DNA of 64,000 nucleotides from Vibrio tarriae. Lineage in GTDB: Bacteria > Pseudomonadota > Gammaproteobacteria > Enterobacterales > Vibrionaceae. Below the pieces are notes generated by a model. It worked only from the letters and a program-made list of their open reading frames with translations, searched no databases and was not told where the DNA came from. The translations under genes were made by a program, and so were the position numbers. Position 1 is the stretch's first letter. Each line of letters opens with the position of its first letter. The DNA lies in assembly GCF_002216685.1 (NCBI RefSeq), contig NZ_CP022352.1, positions 124,001 through 188,000 of the forward strand. The letters run 5' to 3'. Of the stretch, positions 8,500 to 16,660 are shown piece after piece.

Positions 8500-8621
8500 T
8501 AACGCCCGCCTAAGGGGCTGGCAACGCATGACACTAAACTCAAACACAACAGCCGTAACCCCCGCGGCTCATTGGGACTGGAAACGCCACGCGTTGACAG
8601 TCACTCTTGAGGCGTTTGTTA
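8500..8621 (-). repeat. attC site (VCR)
   Basis: Closes the cassette 8622-8993 and supplies its TAA stop. Confidence 0.95.
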
Positions 8622-8927
8622 GCTATTTTTTCTCGGAAACTTGATGAGGTTATTGCACTCACTGCACCTATGACCAGTTAATAGAATGAGCTTCAGGAGT
8701 TTGTTATCCACACCTTTCTGAGCTTCTAAATGCGCGACTCCTTCGCATCCATTTTGGTCGCATTTAATCGGAATCATTAAAAATAGGCGAATTGGTATTG
8801 CTGTAAAAATAACAACTAACGGGAGCATCTGAATTAATGACATATCTTTTCGAAAGAAATAGATTGTCAAACCAAACATTACAAACGCAATAATTGCACT
8901 GAGTAATCTATGCAGATATTTATTCAT
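8619..8927 (-). CDS. Small membrane protein with four-cysteine putative zinc site
   Basis: 102 residues. Two hydrophobic segments (about 8-25 and 31-53) predict two membrane spans. They are followed by a soluble tail with C56, C61, C88 and C91, spaced like a split zinc ribbon. I do not recognise the family. The start at 8927 lacks a clear ribosome site. Single gene of its cassette. Confidence 0.65.
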   Translation of the reverse strand: MNKYLHRLLSAIIAFVMFGLTIYFFRKDMSLIQMLPLVVIFTAIPIRLFLMIPIKCDQNGCEGVAHLEAQKGVDNKLLKLILLTGHRCSECNNLIKFPRKNS

Positions 8928-8993
8928 TTATGATCATTCTTGTTCATTTATTCACACATCAGACATCCTCTGCCTGAAATTCACTTAAATAGC

Positions 8994-9116
8994 TAACGCC
9001 CGCCTAAGGGGCTGACAACGCATTACCACTAAACTTAAACACAACAACTGCAACCACCGCGGCTCAATGGGACTGGAAACGCCGCGCGTTGACAGTCCCT
9101 CTTGAGGCGTTTGTTA
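8994..9116 (-). repeat. attC site (VCR)
   Basis: Closes the two-gene DUF4160/DUF2442 cassette 9117-9970; its TAA ends the second gene. Confidence 0.95.
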
Positions 9117-9635
9117 TATGCGCGGTTCCTTGTTTGCCACTGTTCTATCTTTCGCTAGTTCGATGACGGCGTGCCCTAACTGAACTAGTGTGCCAAAGTT
9201 TGGCGTTGTTTCTGGCTTCAAGGAGCGATAAGCACTCGTACGACTTTTTATACCCGCCTTTGCAATAACTTGACCATGACCAAACTGCTCTACGTAAGAA
9301 CGAATAGCCGCTTGCAAGATGTCGGGACGCCCCTCCATCATCGATTCCCATGAGGCCTGTTTGATGACGGCTTCCATTTCTTGAACATTAAAACTTAACT
9401 CCACCGACTTTTGTGAGCCCTTGGTTATGTCACGGAGTGTCGCGGCCGTTAACTCATTACCATCCCAATTTAATGAGCCATCACGAGTCAAGGAAAAGCG
9501 TTTAAAGTCCTTAATTTCTGAAAACGGTGCTTTTTTAAAGTATACCGACAAGTCGGCATAGCCTTGGTAACCATCATTGAACGTCAGTTCTAATGTATGG
9601 TCTGAGACAAAATCAACATCTATGACTTTCAACAT
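9114..9635 (-). CDS. DUF2442 protein fused to antidote-type HTH (putative antitoxin)
   Basis: This 173-residue protein joins an N-terminal DUF2442 domain (1-75, LELTFNDGYQGYADLS) to a C-terminal HTH of the addiction-module antidote type (about 100-160: FGHGQVIAKAGIKSRTSAYR, then a PNFGTLVQLGHAVIEL helix). It follows the DUF4160 gene with a 7-base overlap, so the two are translationally coupled. DUF4160-DUF2442 pairs are known as toxin-antitoxin-like modules; the HTH suggests autoregulation. The fused architecture is less usual than the plain DUF2442 protein of about 80 residues. Confidence 0.82.
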   Translation of the reverse strand: MLKVIDVDFVSDHTLELTFNDGYQGYADLSVYFKKAPFSEIKDFKRFSLTRDGSLNWDGNELTAATLRDITKGSQKSVELSFNVQEMEAVIKQASWESMMEGRPDILQAAIRSYVEQFGHGQVIAKAGIKSRTSAYRSLKPETTPNFGTLVQLGHAVIELAKDRTVANKEPRI

Positions 9636-9898
9636 AAATCACCTAACTTACCTGGATTTTCACCATTCACCGCTTTATTCCACATCACCATCAATTGCTC
9701 TCGATGTTCAAGAATATGGTTTTCAGCACGTTTTCGTTGCTTATTGGGTAAGTAACCCTCTAAACACTCACCTGTTTCAATAGCAATAATTAGCTCGTAA
9801 CTACCGTACTTAACGTGAATATGAGGCAATTTATGCTGCTTGTTATCAAAGAAGTACAAGCAAAATGAAAGGCCTAATAGGGCATCAATCTCTGGCAT
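9629..9898 (-). CDS. DUF4160 protein (putative toxin partner)
   Basis: 89 residues, with the family signature HKLPHIHVKYG followed by ECLEGYLPNKQRKRAENHIL. First gene of the cassette operon, overlapping the DUF2442-HTH gene. ATG at 9898 has GAGGTGGCT directly upstream and is preferred over the in-frame GTG at 9904. The activity of DUF4160 proteins is not established; calling it the toxin is inference from the pairing. A toxin-antitoxin cassette would help stabilise the array. Confidence 0.82.
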   Translation of the reverse strand: MPEIDALLGLSFCLYFFDNKQHKLPHIHVKYGSYELIIAIETGECLEGYLPNKQRKRAENHILEHREQLMVMWNKAVNGENPGKLGDLC

Positions 9899-9970
9899 AG
9901 CCACCTCTAGTTCATCGCTCTAAAGAGACTATAGCAGCGTATCCTTTAGGAGACAAACCCTATAAGCATA

Positions 9971-10090
9971 TAACGCCCGCTTAAGGGGCAGCCAACGCTA
10001 CGACTCACTTTCCGCATAACATCGTAACCACAAAAACCAACGCATAGCAAAAATGCCGCGCGTTGGCTGTCCCTCTTGAAGCGTTTGTTA
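9971..10090 (-). repeat. attC site, non-VCR class S
   Basis: Closes the DUF3644 cassette 10091-11325; same class as the site at 5697. Confidence 0.93.
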
Positions 10091-10097
10091 ACAAGCA

Positions 10098-11300
10098 TTA
10101 CTTTCGGTTTTTATAACATTCTAGGGCTGATTCTAACCAACCCTTTTGTTCTGTTATATTTTTTACTACCCAAGTCACAAAGGCTTCTGAATAACGATGA
10201 ATATCAGTGAAGTTGTGATGTGTAGAATTATTATCCTGTTTAATTTTGTGTTTATAGCAAATAGCTTGAAAGGAGTGTCGATTTATTTTTTTACTACCCA
10301 AGATAGAATTAACTTTATTAATTGCCTCATTAGTCGTATGAGGATGTGTCGTGTTTAAATCTTTCGCTTGAGTGATAATAACTGCTTGCTGGCCATTGTA
10401 ACCAACGCTAAGTGTAAGGTCTGCATTACTAGGATTCTTTGTTAGCGCTAGTTTATATTCGATTGATATTGAGTATTTGTCAGAATTAATTTCCTTAGCA
10501 TTAGTCTCAAACTGCTTAAGGAAACTAGCCACTTCTGAAGCTGTAATGTCACCGTAACACTCTTTGATTACGCCGATCTCTGGCTCTGGCCCATCAAGAA
10601 CAAGGCTTAACATACCAACACTTTGTCCTGCTAGTGGGGAGTTACCCATTTGATTACGATACCGCTCTTGGTAATTAAGTACGTTTGCTTGAAAAAGCCT
10701 CGACAACTGTGGTTGCAATTCGGGTATAAGTAAATGCGTAGCCTGATCTCGTAGTTGAATTAATGTTTCAATATTCAACCTTACCGGATCATTATTTTGT
10801 AATCTTAGAGGTAAAGCGTCGCTAATGGAGATACTTCTACCATTTTTATAAAATACTTTTTCTGAACCTAAAGCATCTAATATTTCTGCTTTCAAAAATA
10901 GTTCCCAAGCATTTACCATCATAATAGTAAATGCTTCTACACGGTTGCTCAAACTTGGTCGGTTGTAAACTTCAAGAGCTAAAATGAATGCATCAAGACT
11001 GCGTTTAATGAGTTTCTGATAAATTTTTTCGTTGGGCGTGAGCTTGCGAGCTGAAGTACTTTGCGACATCAAACGAATAAAATCATCATTTGATACTTGG
11101 GACAATCCTTCTGAAACCCAACCACCTTTATCCGACTTGAAGATATAAGTACCATTTAATTTTTCACTAATATATTTCCCAACACTTTTTGGATTATATC
11201 CCGTCGCATCAGCAGCTTGCTGAAAAGTAAAACTTGCTGATTTATTTTCTTGTTCACGGAAGAACTCCAATAGCAAGATTCTCTTGTCTTGTCTAACCAT
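10098..11300 (-). CDS. DUF3644 (HEPN-type) protein with N-terminal HTH
   Basis: This 400-residue protein opens with a winged-helix-like segment (FQQAADATGYNPKSVGKYIS, about 27-46) and then a DUF3644 region (about 95-200, ALEVYNRPSLSNRVEAFTIM, MVNAWELFLKAEIL), a HEPN-superfamily domain predicted to be an RNase. The C-terminal half has alternating strands and an ICYKHKIKQDN segment. ATG at 11300 with AGGAGAG upstream. HEPN proteins of this type occur in phage-defence islands; no partner is present. The cassette carries a class S attC. Confidence 0.78.
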   Translation of the reverse strand: MVRQDKRILLLEFFREQENKSASFTFQQAADATGYNPKSVGKYISEKLNGTYIFKSDKGGWVSEGLSQVSNDDFIRLMSQSTSARKLTPNEKIYQKLIKRSLDAFILALEVYNRPSLSNRVEAFTIMMVNAWELFLKAEILDALGSEKVFYKNGRSISISDALPLRLQNNDPVRLNIETLIQLRDQATHLLIPELQPQLSRLFQANVLNYQERYRNQMGNSPLAGQSVGMLSLVLDGPEPEIGVIKECYGDITASEVASFLKQFETNAKEINSDKYSISIEYKLALTKNPSNADLTLSVGYNGQQAVIITQAKDLNTTHPHTTNEAINKVNSILGSKKINRHSFQAICYKHKIKQDNNSTHHNFTDIHRYSEAFVTWVVKNITEQKGWLESALECYKNRK

Positions 11301-11325
11301 ATACTTGAACTCTCCTGATGCTTGT

Positions 11326-11448
11326 TAACGCCCGCCTAAGGGGCTGGCAACGCATAACCACTAAACTTAAACACAACAACCATAACCACCGCGGCTCAAT
11401 GGGACTGGAAACGCCACGCGTTGACAGTCCCTCTTGAGGCGTTTGTTA
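11326..11448 (-). repeat. attC site (VCR)
   Basis: Closes the second GNAT copy, 11449-11945. Confidence 0.95.
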
Positions 11449-11934
11449 TAGGGATTTTGCCAGCTTATTCAAATCATTACCTTCAAAGCGGTAATACTCT
11501 TTTTCTCTAATCAAACTGGCTCCGATTGATTTGTAAAACTTTCCTGCTGTCGGATTCGTACTCTCTGCTGTCCAATCTAAGCGCTGACAGTTATGAGTAA
11601 TCGCGATAGAAGCCAAGTGTTTCATCAATTGAAGTCCAACACCTTTACCACGAGCAGAGGAAGATACAAACAGGTCTTTCATATACATCTGGCCTGATAA
11701 TTTTGGGGCCGGAAACATTATTGTGTAAGTTGCGAAACCCAAAACCTTATCGTGATCAAAGGCTGCGATCACTTTTACGCCTGAGTGCTCAGAAAATACT
11801 TGATGACTAAGATAGTTGGCTAAGTCCTGCTCTGATGCAGCCTTATCACCGAAATAGTACTGCTCAAGTTCAATGAAGATCCCAAGTAAATCAAGGCAAT
11901 GGTATTTATCAACTCTTTTGATTTCTACAGACAT
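11446..11934 (-). CDS. GNAT-family N-acetyltransferase, copy 2
   Basis: This 162-residue protein is almost identical to that at 1760-2248, with six conservative changes and the acetyl-CoA loop ARGKGVG. Body ends are preserved, but the attC here is the standard VCR and the other is the short-arm variant, so the copies differ in their attC even though the gene is the same. Duplication is therefore not recent, or the attC has been converted. Confidence 0.9.
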   Translation of the reverse strand: MSVEIKRVDKYHCLDLLGIFIELEQYYFGDKAASEQDLANYLSHQVFSEHSGVKVIAAFDHDKVLGFATYTIMFPAPKLSGQMYMKDLFVSSSARGKGVGLQLMKHLASIAITHNCQRLDWTAESTNPTAGKFYKSIGASLIREKEYYRFEGNDLNKLAKSL

Positions 11935-11945
11935 TTACATCCCTA

Positions 11946-12067
11946 TAACGCCCGCCTAAGGGGCTGGCAACGCATAACACCAAACTCAACCACAACAACC
12001 ATAACCACCGCGACTCATTGGGACTGGAAACGCCACGCGTTGACAGTCCCTCTTGAGGCGTTTGTTA
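11946..12067 (-). repeat. attC site (VCR)
   Basis: Closes the ccdAB cassette. Its last bases (12062-12067, TTGTTA) can serve as the -35 box for ccdA. Confidence 0.95.
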
Positions 12068-12090
12068 TATGCCATTTTTACCACTATAAT
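12062..12090 (+). promoter_or_regulatory. Predicted ccdAB promoter with -35 inside attC
   Basis: TTGTTA at 12062-12067, exactly 17 bases, then TATAAT at 12085-12090. The -35 hexamer is the terminal TTGTTA present in nearly every attC here; the -10 is brought by the cassette. Confidence 0.75.
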
Positions 12091-12093
12091 CAA

Positions 12094-12112
12094 TGCGCAT
12101 TTAAAATACGCA
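12094..12112. promoter_or_regulatory. Candidate CcdA operator
   Basis: Near-perfect palindrome TGCGCATTTAAAATACGCA just after the -10 box and before the ccdA ribosome site, well placed for autorepression by a CcdA/CcdAB complex. Confidence 0.6.
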
Positions 12113-12124
12113 CGGAGTAACTTC

Positions 12125-12370
12125 ATGAGAACCACGTTTAGTACACAAGCCCCCAAAAAGGCGACCAATCTTAGCTTAAACAGTGAGTTACTTGCTGAAG
12201 CTAAACGCCTTAATATCAATCTATCCGCTACGATGGAAAAAGCCTTAGAAAAAGAAGTTTCCTCTAGATTGAAAGCTGAATGGCTAGAACAAAATGCCGA
12301 AGCCATTGAAGCTTGTAACGAGCTTACTGAGACACATGGCCTTTTTTCTGATTCATACCGAGTATTCTGA
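12125..12370 (+). CDS. ccdA: CcdA-family antitoxin
   Basis: This 81-residue protein is a ribbon-helix-helix antitoxin: TTFSTQAPKKATNLSLNSEL is the N-terminal DNA-binding part and WLEQNAEAIEACNELTETHG (53-72) the flexible toxin-binding tail that blocks CcdB. ATG at 12125 follows CGGAGTAACTTC. The stop overlaps the ccdB start (TGATG), giving translational coupling. It lies on the plus strand, opposite to most cassettes, with its own promoter and operator. Such units are thought to stabilise superintegrons. Confidence 0.95.
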   Translation: MRTTFSTQAPKKATNLSLNSELLAEAKRLNINLSATMEKALEKEVSSRLKAEWLEQNAEAIEACNELTETHGLFSDSYRVF

Positions 12371-12687
12371 TGTCTCAATTTACCCTTTACGAAAATCTCG
12401 ACAAAAGTACGACTACCGCTTATCCCTATTTTGTTGACGTACAAAGTGAGCTGCTCAATACGCTAAATACTCGATTGGTGATACCACTTACACCACTTGA
12501 TTTACTAGAAAAGAAAGCACCAAGCCATTTGTGCCCAACGATCCACATTGAACAAGGTGACTTTGTCATTCTTACTCAACAGATCGCAAGTGTACCAACC
12601 AAAATCTTAGTTGAGCCCGTCGCAGACTTAAGCACTTTCAGAGATGAGATTATCGCTGCTATCGACTTTTTGATTACTGGCATATAA
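12370..12687 (+). CDS. ccdB: CcdB-family gyrase-poisoning toxin
   Basis: This 105-residue toxin of the CcdB fold has MSQFTLYENLDKS and TTAYPYFVDVQSELL at the start and the C-terminal FRDEIIAAIDFLITGI, matching the family length (about 100-105) and the usual C-terminal gyrase-contact helix. CcdB traps DNA gyrase on cleaved DNA unless held by CcdA. It starts one base before the end of ccdA and its TAA lies in the next attC. The pair looks intact. Confidence 0.95.
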   Translation: MSQFTLYENLDKSTTTAYPYFVDVQSELLNTLNTRLVIPLTPLDLLEKKAPSHLCPTIHIEQGDFVILTQQIASVPTKILVEPVADLSTFRDEIIAAIDFLITGI

Positions 12688-12806
12688 CGCCCGCCTAAGG
12701 GGCTGACAACGCATAACACTAAACTTAAAGACACCAACTGCAACCACCGCGGCTCAATGGGACTGGAAACGCCATGCGTTGACAGTCCCTCTTGAGGCGT
12801 TTGTTA
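12685..12806 (-). repeat. attC site (VCR)
   Basis: Closes the nucleotidyltransferase cassette 12807-13355; also contains the plus-strand stop of ccdB. Confidence 0.95.
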
Positions 12807-13340
12807 TGGCGCAATTCTCAAGTTAGGCCACACAGCCAACCAACCCTTTGACTTTAATCGATTTTCGAAGATTCCATATTCTCGTTTAGGATTATGTGTG
12901 ATGAAACCTTGAAATAAACTCTCGAAACCAAAGGCTGATATGCATTCGTAACGATCATGCTCGACTTTTCTCACCGCTACCGCCGTTTCTTTTTCAGGCC
13001 AATAGCTCATGGCATCCAATATGCTTTGGTAAGCATTGTCGCCATTTTGTAAGTGCATCTTAGCTTGATTTTTCACTTGCCAATTGAGCTGGGGCATTTG
13101 CTCCGACAACTTGAGCTCAAGTGATTTTTCATAATCTGAATCTAAACAATCGGCATCGAAGAAAATGACATCAATGTCGTTTAATGGCGTCAGCTTTACG
13201 TTGTGATGTAAAGAGTCCCAGACAAGATTTCGCACAAAACCTGCGGCTATGTAGCATTGAGGCAATTCAAGCTGATAAACACATTCTAGTGCTTCAAGTC
13301 GAATGAGATCTTTTCTAATTAAATCAACGATGGCTTTCAT
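12804..13340 (-). CDS. Nucleotidyltransferase-family protein
   Basis: This 178-residue protein matches the small nucleotidyltransferase-like family found in many integrons: CYIAAGFVRNLVWDSLHH (29-46) and the acidic strand LNDIDVIFFD (53-62), giving the G-F-V-R-N and DxD pattern of the Pol-beta fold. The AMP/NMP acceptor is unknown. I set the start at 13340 because AAGGTGAAA precedes that ATG. An open frame continues upstream through the previous attC (MRCQPLRRAL) but lacks a ribosome site. Confidence 0.85.
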   Translation of the reverse strand: MKAIVDLIRKDLIRLEALECVYQLELPQCYIAAGFVRNLVWDSLHHNVKLTPLNDIDVIFFDADCLDSDYEKSLELKLSEQMPQLNWQVKNQAKMHLQNGDNAYQSILDAMSYWPEKETAVAVRKVEHDRYECISAFGFESLFQGFITHNPKREYGIFENRLKSKGWLAVWPNLRIAP

Positions 13341-13355
13341 TTTCACCTTGCGCCA

Positions 13356-13478
13356 TAACGCCCGCCTAAGGGGCTGGCAACGCATTACCACAAAACTTAA
13401 ACACAACAACCATCACCACTGCGGCTCAATGGGACTGGAAACGCCACGCGTTGACAGTCCCTCTTGAGGCGTTTGTTA
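13356..13478 (-). repeat. attC site (VCR)
   Basis: Closes the IS-interrupted ClbS/DfsB cassette 13479-15196. Confidence 0.95.
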
Positions 13479-13488
13479 TGTGAATTAC

Positions 13489-13935
13489 CTACCGAAGCCT
13501 GTTGTTTTTGTTAAAGCGCCTAACTTTGGCTCGCATATTCTTCATTGGTGATGACGTGTTGAACTGGATCATTCGACCAAATGTCCATTGTTCATACCAC
13601 GTCGTTTCATACAATTCTTCATTGCTTAAACTTGTGACTAACAAGATAAGCTTGTTTATTGTTGAGTCTAACTCCTGAAGTAAGTCCTCGTATTGCCAAT
13701 CACGGTACTGATCGTGAAAACTGACTGCCAACAATCCAAGCTGATTCCATTTATAACCCGTGTCAGGAAAATCGACTGGCAAACCTTGAGACTTCAAACT
13801 GTGCCATTTCAAAACCAAGTTTCCCCAACCAACAAGATAAGCGACTGTGTCACAAACGCTAATTTGTGTTCCTTTTACGTTACCCTCAATTTCACACTGA
13901 CGTGCCATTGATGCTGGAACGCTCCGATAGTCGTC
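13489..13935 (-). pseudogene. ClbS/DfsB-like gene truncated by an IS3-family element
   Basis: This fragment matches the intact copies at 19640-20155 and 22488-23003 from their DDYRSVPAS segment to the C terminus, but the first 23 codons and the ribosome site are gone, replaced by the IS. The native leader resumes only at TCACATAACGCC beyond the IS. The loss of about 80 bp means a deletion accompanied or followed insertion, and no target-site duplication can be seen. Read-through from the IS could still give a TTG-initiated product, which I consider unlikely. Confidence 0.88.
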
Positions 13936-13968
13936 TGGTGTACCCCACAAAAAGTAGACAGCACATAA

Positions 13969-14820
13969 CTACCTACTTTCGTACTCAACTGGGCTGACAT
14001 ACCCCAACGCTGAGTGTCTTCTTCTGCGATTGTAAAATACCTCGATGTATTCGAAGATGCCCATCCGAGCTTCTTCAACAGTTTGATAGTCTTCTGCGTA
14101 TATCAGTTCGACTTTCAGTCGACTGTAGAACGACTCCATCACCGCATTATCCCAACAGTTGCCCTGTCGACTCATGCTCGGTACACCTCCATGCTTGCGC
14201 ATGAAGTCTTGATATTTATAGGCCCTGTATTGTACACCTCGGTCCGAGTGAATAATGACTCCCTTAGGCGGCTTACGTGACTCGAACGCCATTTTTAGAG
14301 CATTGGTGATGAGCTCGACTGTCATCGTTGTTTCTAGCGACCAACCCACAATGCGTCTTGAATGCAAGTCCATCACTGTCGCCAAGAAGAGCCAACGACT
14401 CTTCACCCAGATATACGTAATGTCCGTGACCCACTTCTGATTGGGTGTCTCTGATTCAAAGTCTCTTCGCAGTAAATTGTCGGCAACATTCGTCATAGCC
14501 GCTACATCCTTGCTGTATTTAAACCCTTTACCATTACGTGCCATGATACCTTTTTCCTTCATGATATCAGCCACATAGTTCACGCAGCAGGCATAGCCTG
14601 CTTCGTTTAGCTCTTCGGCTATGCGCACTGAACCGTAACGCGCCCGATATTGGGCAAAGGTACACATCACTAGCTGTTCAAAGCGCTCTCGCCGCTTTGA
14701 ACGCTCACTCGGCGTATGATGACACCATTTATAGTAACCGCCTCGACTCACTTCTAAGGTGCGGCACATTAAGCTAATCGAGTACTCGCCGGTGTAGCTT
14801 TCAATGAACTCGTACTTCAC
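13969..14820 (-). CDS. IS3-family transposase OrfB (DDE integrase domain)
   Basis: 283 residues. It carries an rve-type DDE catalytic core: the first Asp in PNQKWVTDITYIW, the second in GVIIHSDRGVQYR and the Glu in WDNAVMESFYSRLKVE, followed by YNRRRRHSALGYVSPVEYE. The start is a GTG overlapping the orfA stop (GTGA). In the IS3 family the active transposase is an OrfAB fusion made by a -1 frameshift; the A6G slip site is at about 14850-14856. All catalytic residues are present, so the element may be active. Confidence 0.95.
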   Translation of the reverse strand: MKYEFIESYTGEYSISLMCRTLEVSRGGYYKWCHHTPSERSKRRERFEQLVMCTFAQYRARYGSVRIAEELNEAGYACCVNYVADIMKEKGIMARNGKGFKYSKDVAAMTNVADNLLRRDFESETPNQKWVTDITYIWVKSRWLFLATVMDLHSRRIVGWSLETTMTVELITNALKMAFESRKPPKGVIIHSDRGVQYRAYKYQDFMRKHGGVPSMSRQGNCWDNAVMESFYSRLKVELIYAEDYQTVEEARMGIFEYIEVFYNRRRRHSALGYVSPVEYESR

Positions 14821-15125
14821 TCTTGCTGCTTCGCGAAGTACGCCGAGACCTTTTTTAGGAATTCCATTTCATCTTTGAGCCGCTTGTTCTCGCGCCTTAG
14901 CGCTCGAAGCTCTTCGGACTCTTTCTTCGAATAATCGACACCATCTAAGGTGTTAAACTGTTTATCAGATAGGCGTGTGAACTGGCGCTTCCAGTTCCGG
15001 ATCTGCTGGGCACTGATACCCAGCTCTTTAGCAACAGAGACGGCAGTTCGGCCGGGAAGGCTGGCCAGCCGAACTGCTTCTTTGCGAAACTCTTCGGTGT
15101 ACGCTGGATTACGATGTTTAGCCAT
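14817..15125 (-). CDS. IS3-family transposase OrfA (HTH and leucine zipper)
   Basis: 102 residues. N-terminal HTH (FRKEAVRLASLPGRTAVSVA, KELGISAQQIRNWKRQF) that binds the IS ends, then a coiled coil (KESEELRALRRENKRLKDEM). ATG at 15125 with GAGGTG upstream. Near the end the LKK codons form CTA AAA AAG, the classic A6G slippery site for -1 frameshifting into orfB. Confidence 0.95.
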   Translation of the reverse strand: MAKHRNPAYTEEFRKEAVRLASLPGRTAVSVAKELGISAQQIRNWKRQFTRLSDKQFNTLDGVDYSKKESEELRALRRENKRLKDEMEFLKKVSAYFAKQQE

Positions 15126-15196
15126 AAATCACCTCTCAATTAGACCCTAGATCTAACTTAGTAAAGTGTCTACTAAACGTGGGGTACTCGGTCACA

Positions 15197-15319
15197 TAAC
15201 GCCCGCCTAAGGGGCTGACAACGCATTACCACAAAACTCAAACACAACAACTGCAACCACCGCGGCTCATTGGGACTAGAAACGCCGCGCGTTGACAGTC
15301 CCTCTTGAGGCGTTTGTTA
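15197..15319 (-). repeat. attC site (VCR)
   Basis: Closes the DUF3465 cassette 15320-15757. Confidence 0.95.
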
Positions 15320-15326
15320 GGTGAAT

Positions 15327-15722
15327 TTACTCGTACACCTGCCCATTGTGTTTCAACCAACCATGGGCATGACGATTTTGAGGATCTTTATGAGTCCAGT
15401 GAAGAACCCCACCCATTTTGTTCCATTCGTATTCACCATAAAACTCAACACTATCGCCAACTTTCAAGTTCGGAACTCTTGGTGCTAAGTCGATGTTATG
15501 CGCAACCAGCAATGTTTGTCCGCTATTGAGCTTTAAGATGAATTTTTGATGTCTTGAACCATCATTGTCATCAGGCAGCACTTTCGCTACCTGTCCAAAT
15601 CCTTGAACCTGTAAATCACTTTGCTGCGATTGATAAGCTTGTTGTAAAACGGCGTCATTGGCATACAAGCTAACCGAAAAACAGCTTGTGAGAACGAGCC
15701 AAAAAGCTAAAAACCATTTCAT
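15327..15722 (-). CDS. DUF3465 secreted/periplasmic protein
   Basis: 131 residues with a Sec signal peptide (MKWFLAFWLVLTSCFSVSLYA, cleavage after about residue 21), so the mature protein is periplasmic. The rest is an OB-like beta-rich domain: FILKLNSGQTLLVAHNIDL, VGDSVEFYGEYEWN, and the family end GGVLHWTHKDP..HGWLKHNG. DUF3465 proteins are of unknown function. I start at 15722, where AAGGACAGTTTT gives a good ribosome site, rather than six codons upstream. Confidence 0.88.
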   Translation of the reverse strand: MKWFLAFWLVLTSCFSVSLYANDAVLQQAYQSQQSDLQVQGFGQVAKVLPDDNDGSRHQKFILKLNSGQTLLVAHNIDLAPRVPNLKVGDSVEFYGEYEWNKMGGVLHWTHKDPQNRHAHGWLKHNGQVYE

Positions 15723-15757
15723 AAAACTGTCCTTGTTCAATCCACTGACTATTCACC

Positions 15758-15880
15758 TAACGCCCGCCTAAGGGGCTGGAAACGCATAACAACCAAACCT
15801 AAACACAACAGCTGCAACCACCGCGGCTCATTGGGACTGGAAACGCCACGCGTTGACAGTCCCTCTTGAGGCGTTTGTTA
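15758..15880 (-). repeat. attC site (VCR)
   Basis: Closes the membrane-protein cassette 15881-16782; has GGGGCTGGAAACGC in place of GGCAACGC. Confidence 0.94.
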
Positions 15881-16660
15881 TATTTCGGTGACTTGAACTA
15901 GCTTCTTAACCTTTTCTATTGGAATCAAACCTGTTGCATTATCCTGCTTAAAATAAACAGCTTTAGGAGTTATAAGCAAGACTACTATCTTTACCCCTTC
16001 TGGCGTAACATCATCGTACAGCTTCATTGGAATACTTCCGCCTACACCGAAAGCCCTCAAGCCATTTTCGAAAACCCTAGATGAAAGCTCTTGCTGAAAA
16101 AACGTTCCACCGATTGAAAGCAATAGCAGTGCCCCCAAAGAAAATACCTTTGTTCTTGGTGTTCCAAATAAAAACAAAGTGTAGTGCAGTGCTAAATAAG
16201 CACTAATTGCTAGTACAAATAGAGGGAAAGTTTTATCTTCTGTAAAAATTATTGGATAACCGACCATAAAACCAAATATTAAATTTATCAAAAATAAAGG
16301 CCGATATGTGGAAAATGGAGCAAGTATTTTTCCCCCACTAGCAAAATTTGAAAATGCAAAAATAGCGGAACCGAAAACTGCAAACATAGTTAACATCAAC
16401 CCTGCAACCATCGTCATTATGAATATATTGACTGCAAAAAGGCTTTCCGAAACGATTTCATAACTAAAGAAGTCATTAACAGCCATGTAGTTTATCAACA
16501 TTGAATAACCAAGTAGCGGAAAGAAAACTATGTTAAAAAAATAGTTTGAAACAATTGCACTGATTATTGAATGCAATGCCTTAGCACTCAGATTCAACAT
16601 TTTTGCCATATTACAATTTAGCAACCAGTAATTTACTTTAATTATCTGTATTATTTTCAT
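15878..16660 (-). CDS. Multi-spanning membrane protein of unknown function
   Basis: This 260-residue protein has five or six hydrophobic segments (about 30-58, 70-105, 125-145, 150-170, 176-190) and a soluble C-terminal domain (about 195-260, EGVKIVVLLITPKAVYFK) placed in the cytoplasm by the positive charges. The gene is A+T-richer than its neighbours, with a long A+T-rich leader (16661-16782), suggesting foreign origin. I do not recognise the family. A membrane-located effector or transporter-like protein are both possible. Confidence 0.7.
   Translation of the reverse strand: MKIIQIIKVNYWLLNCNMAKMLNLSAKALHSIISAIVSNYFFNIVFFPLLGYSMLINYMAVNDFFSYEIVSESLFAVNIFIMTMVAGLMLTMFAVFGSAIFAFSNFASGGKILAPFSTYRPLFLINLIFGFMVGYPIIFTEDKTFPLFVLAISAYLALHYTLFLFGTPRTKVFSLGALLLLSIGGTFFQQELSSRVFENGLRAFGVGGSIPMKLYDDVTPEGVKIVVLLITPKAVYFKQDNATGLIPIEKVKKLVQVTEI

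Larger units (their letters stand above)
13936..15191 (-). mobile_element. IS3-family insertion sequence
   Basis: An element of about 1.26 kb with orfA and orfB on the minus strand. Its imperfect 21-bp inverted repeats (13940-13960 and 15167-15187; GTACCCCAC at one side, 17 of 21 matching) flank the two reading frames. Exact ends are uncertain by a few bases because a deletion removed the cassette sequence next to the right end. It resembles the IS3 elements known in V. cholerae superintegrons; I cannot name it with certainty. Confidence 0.88.
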
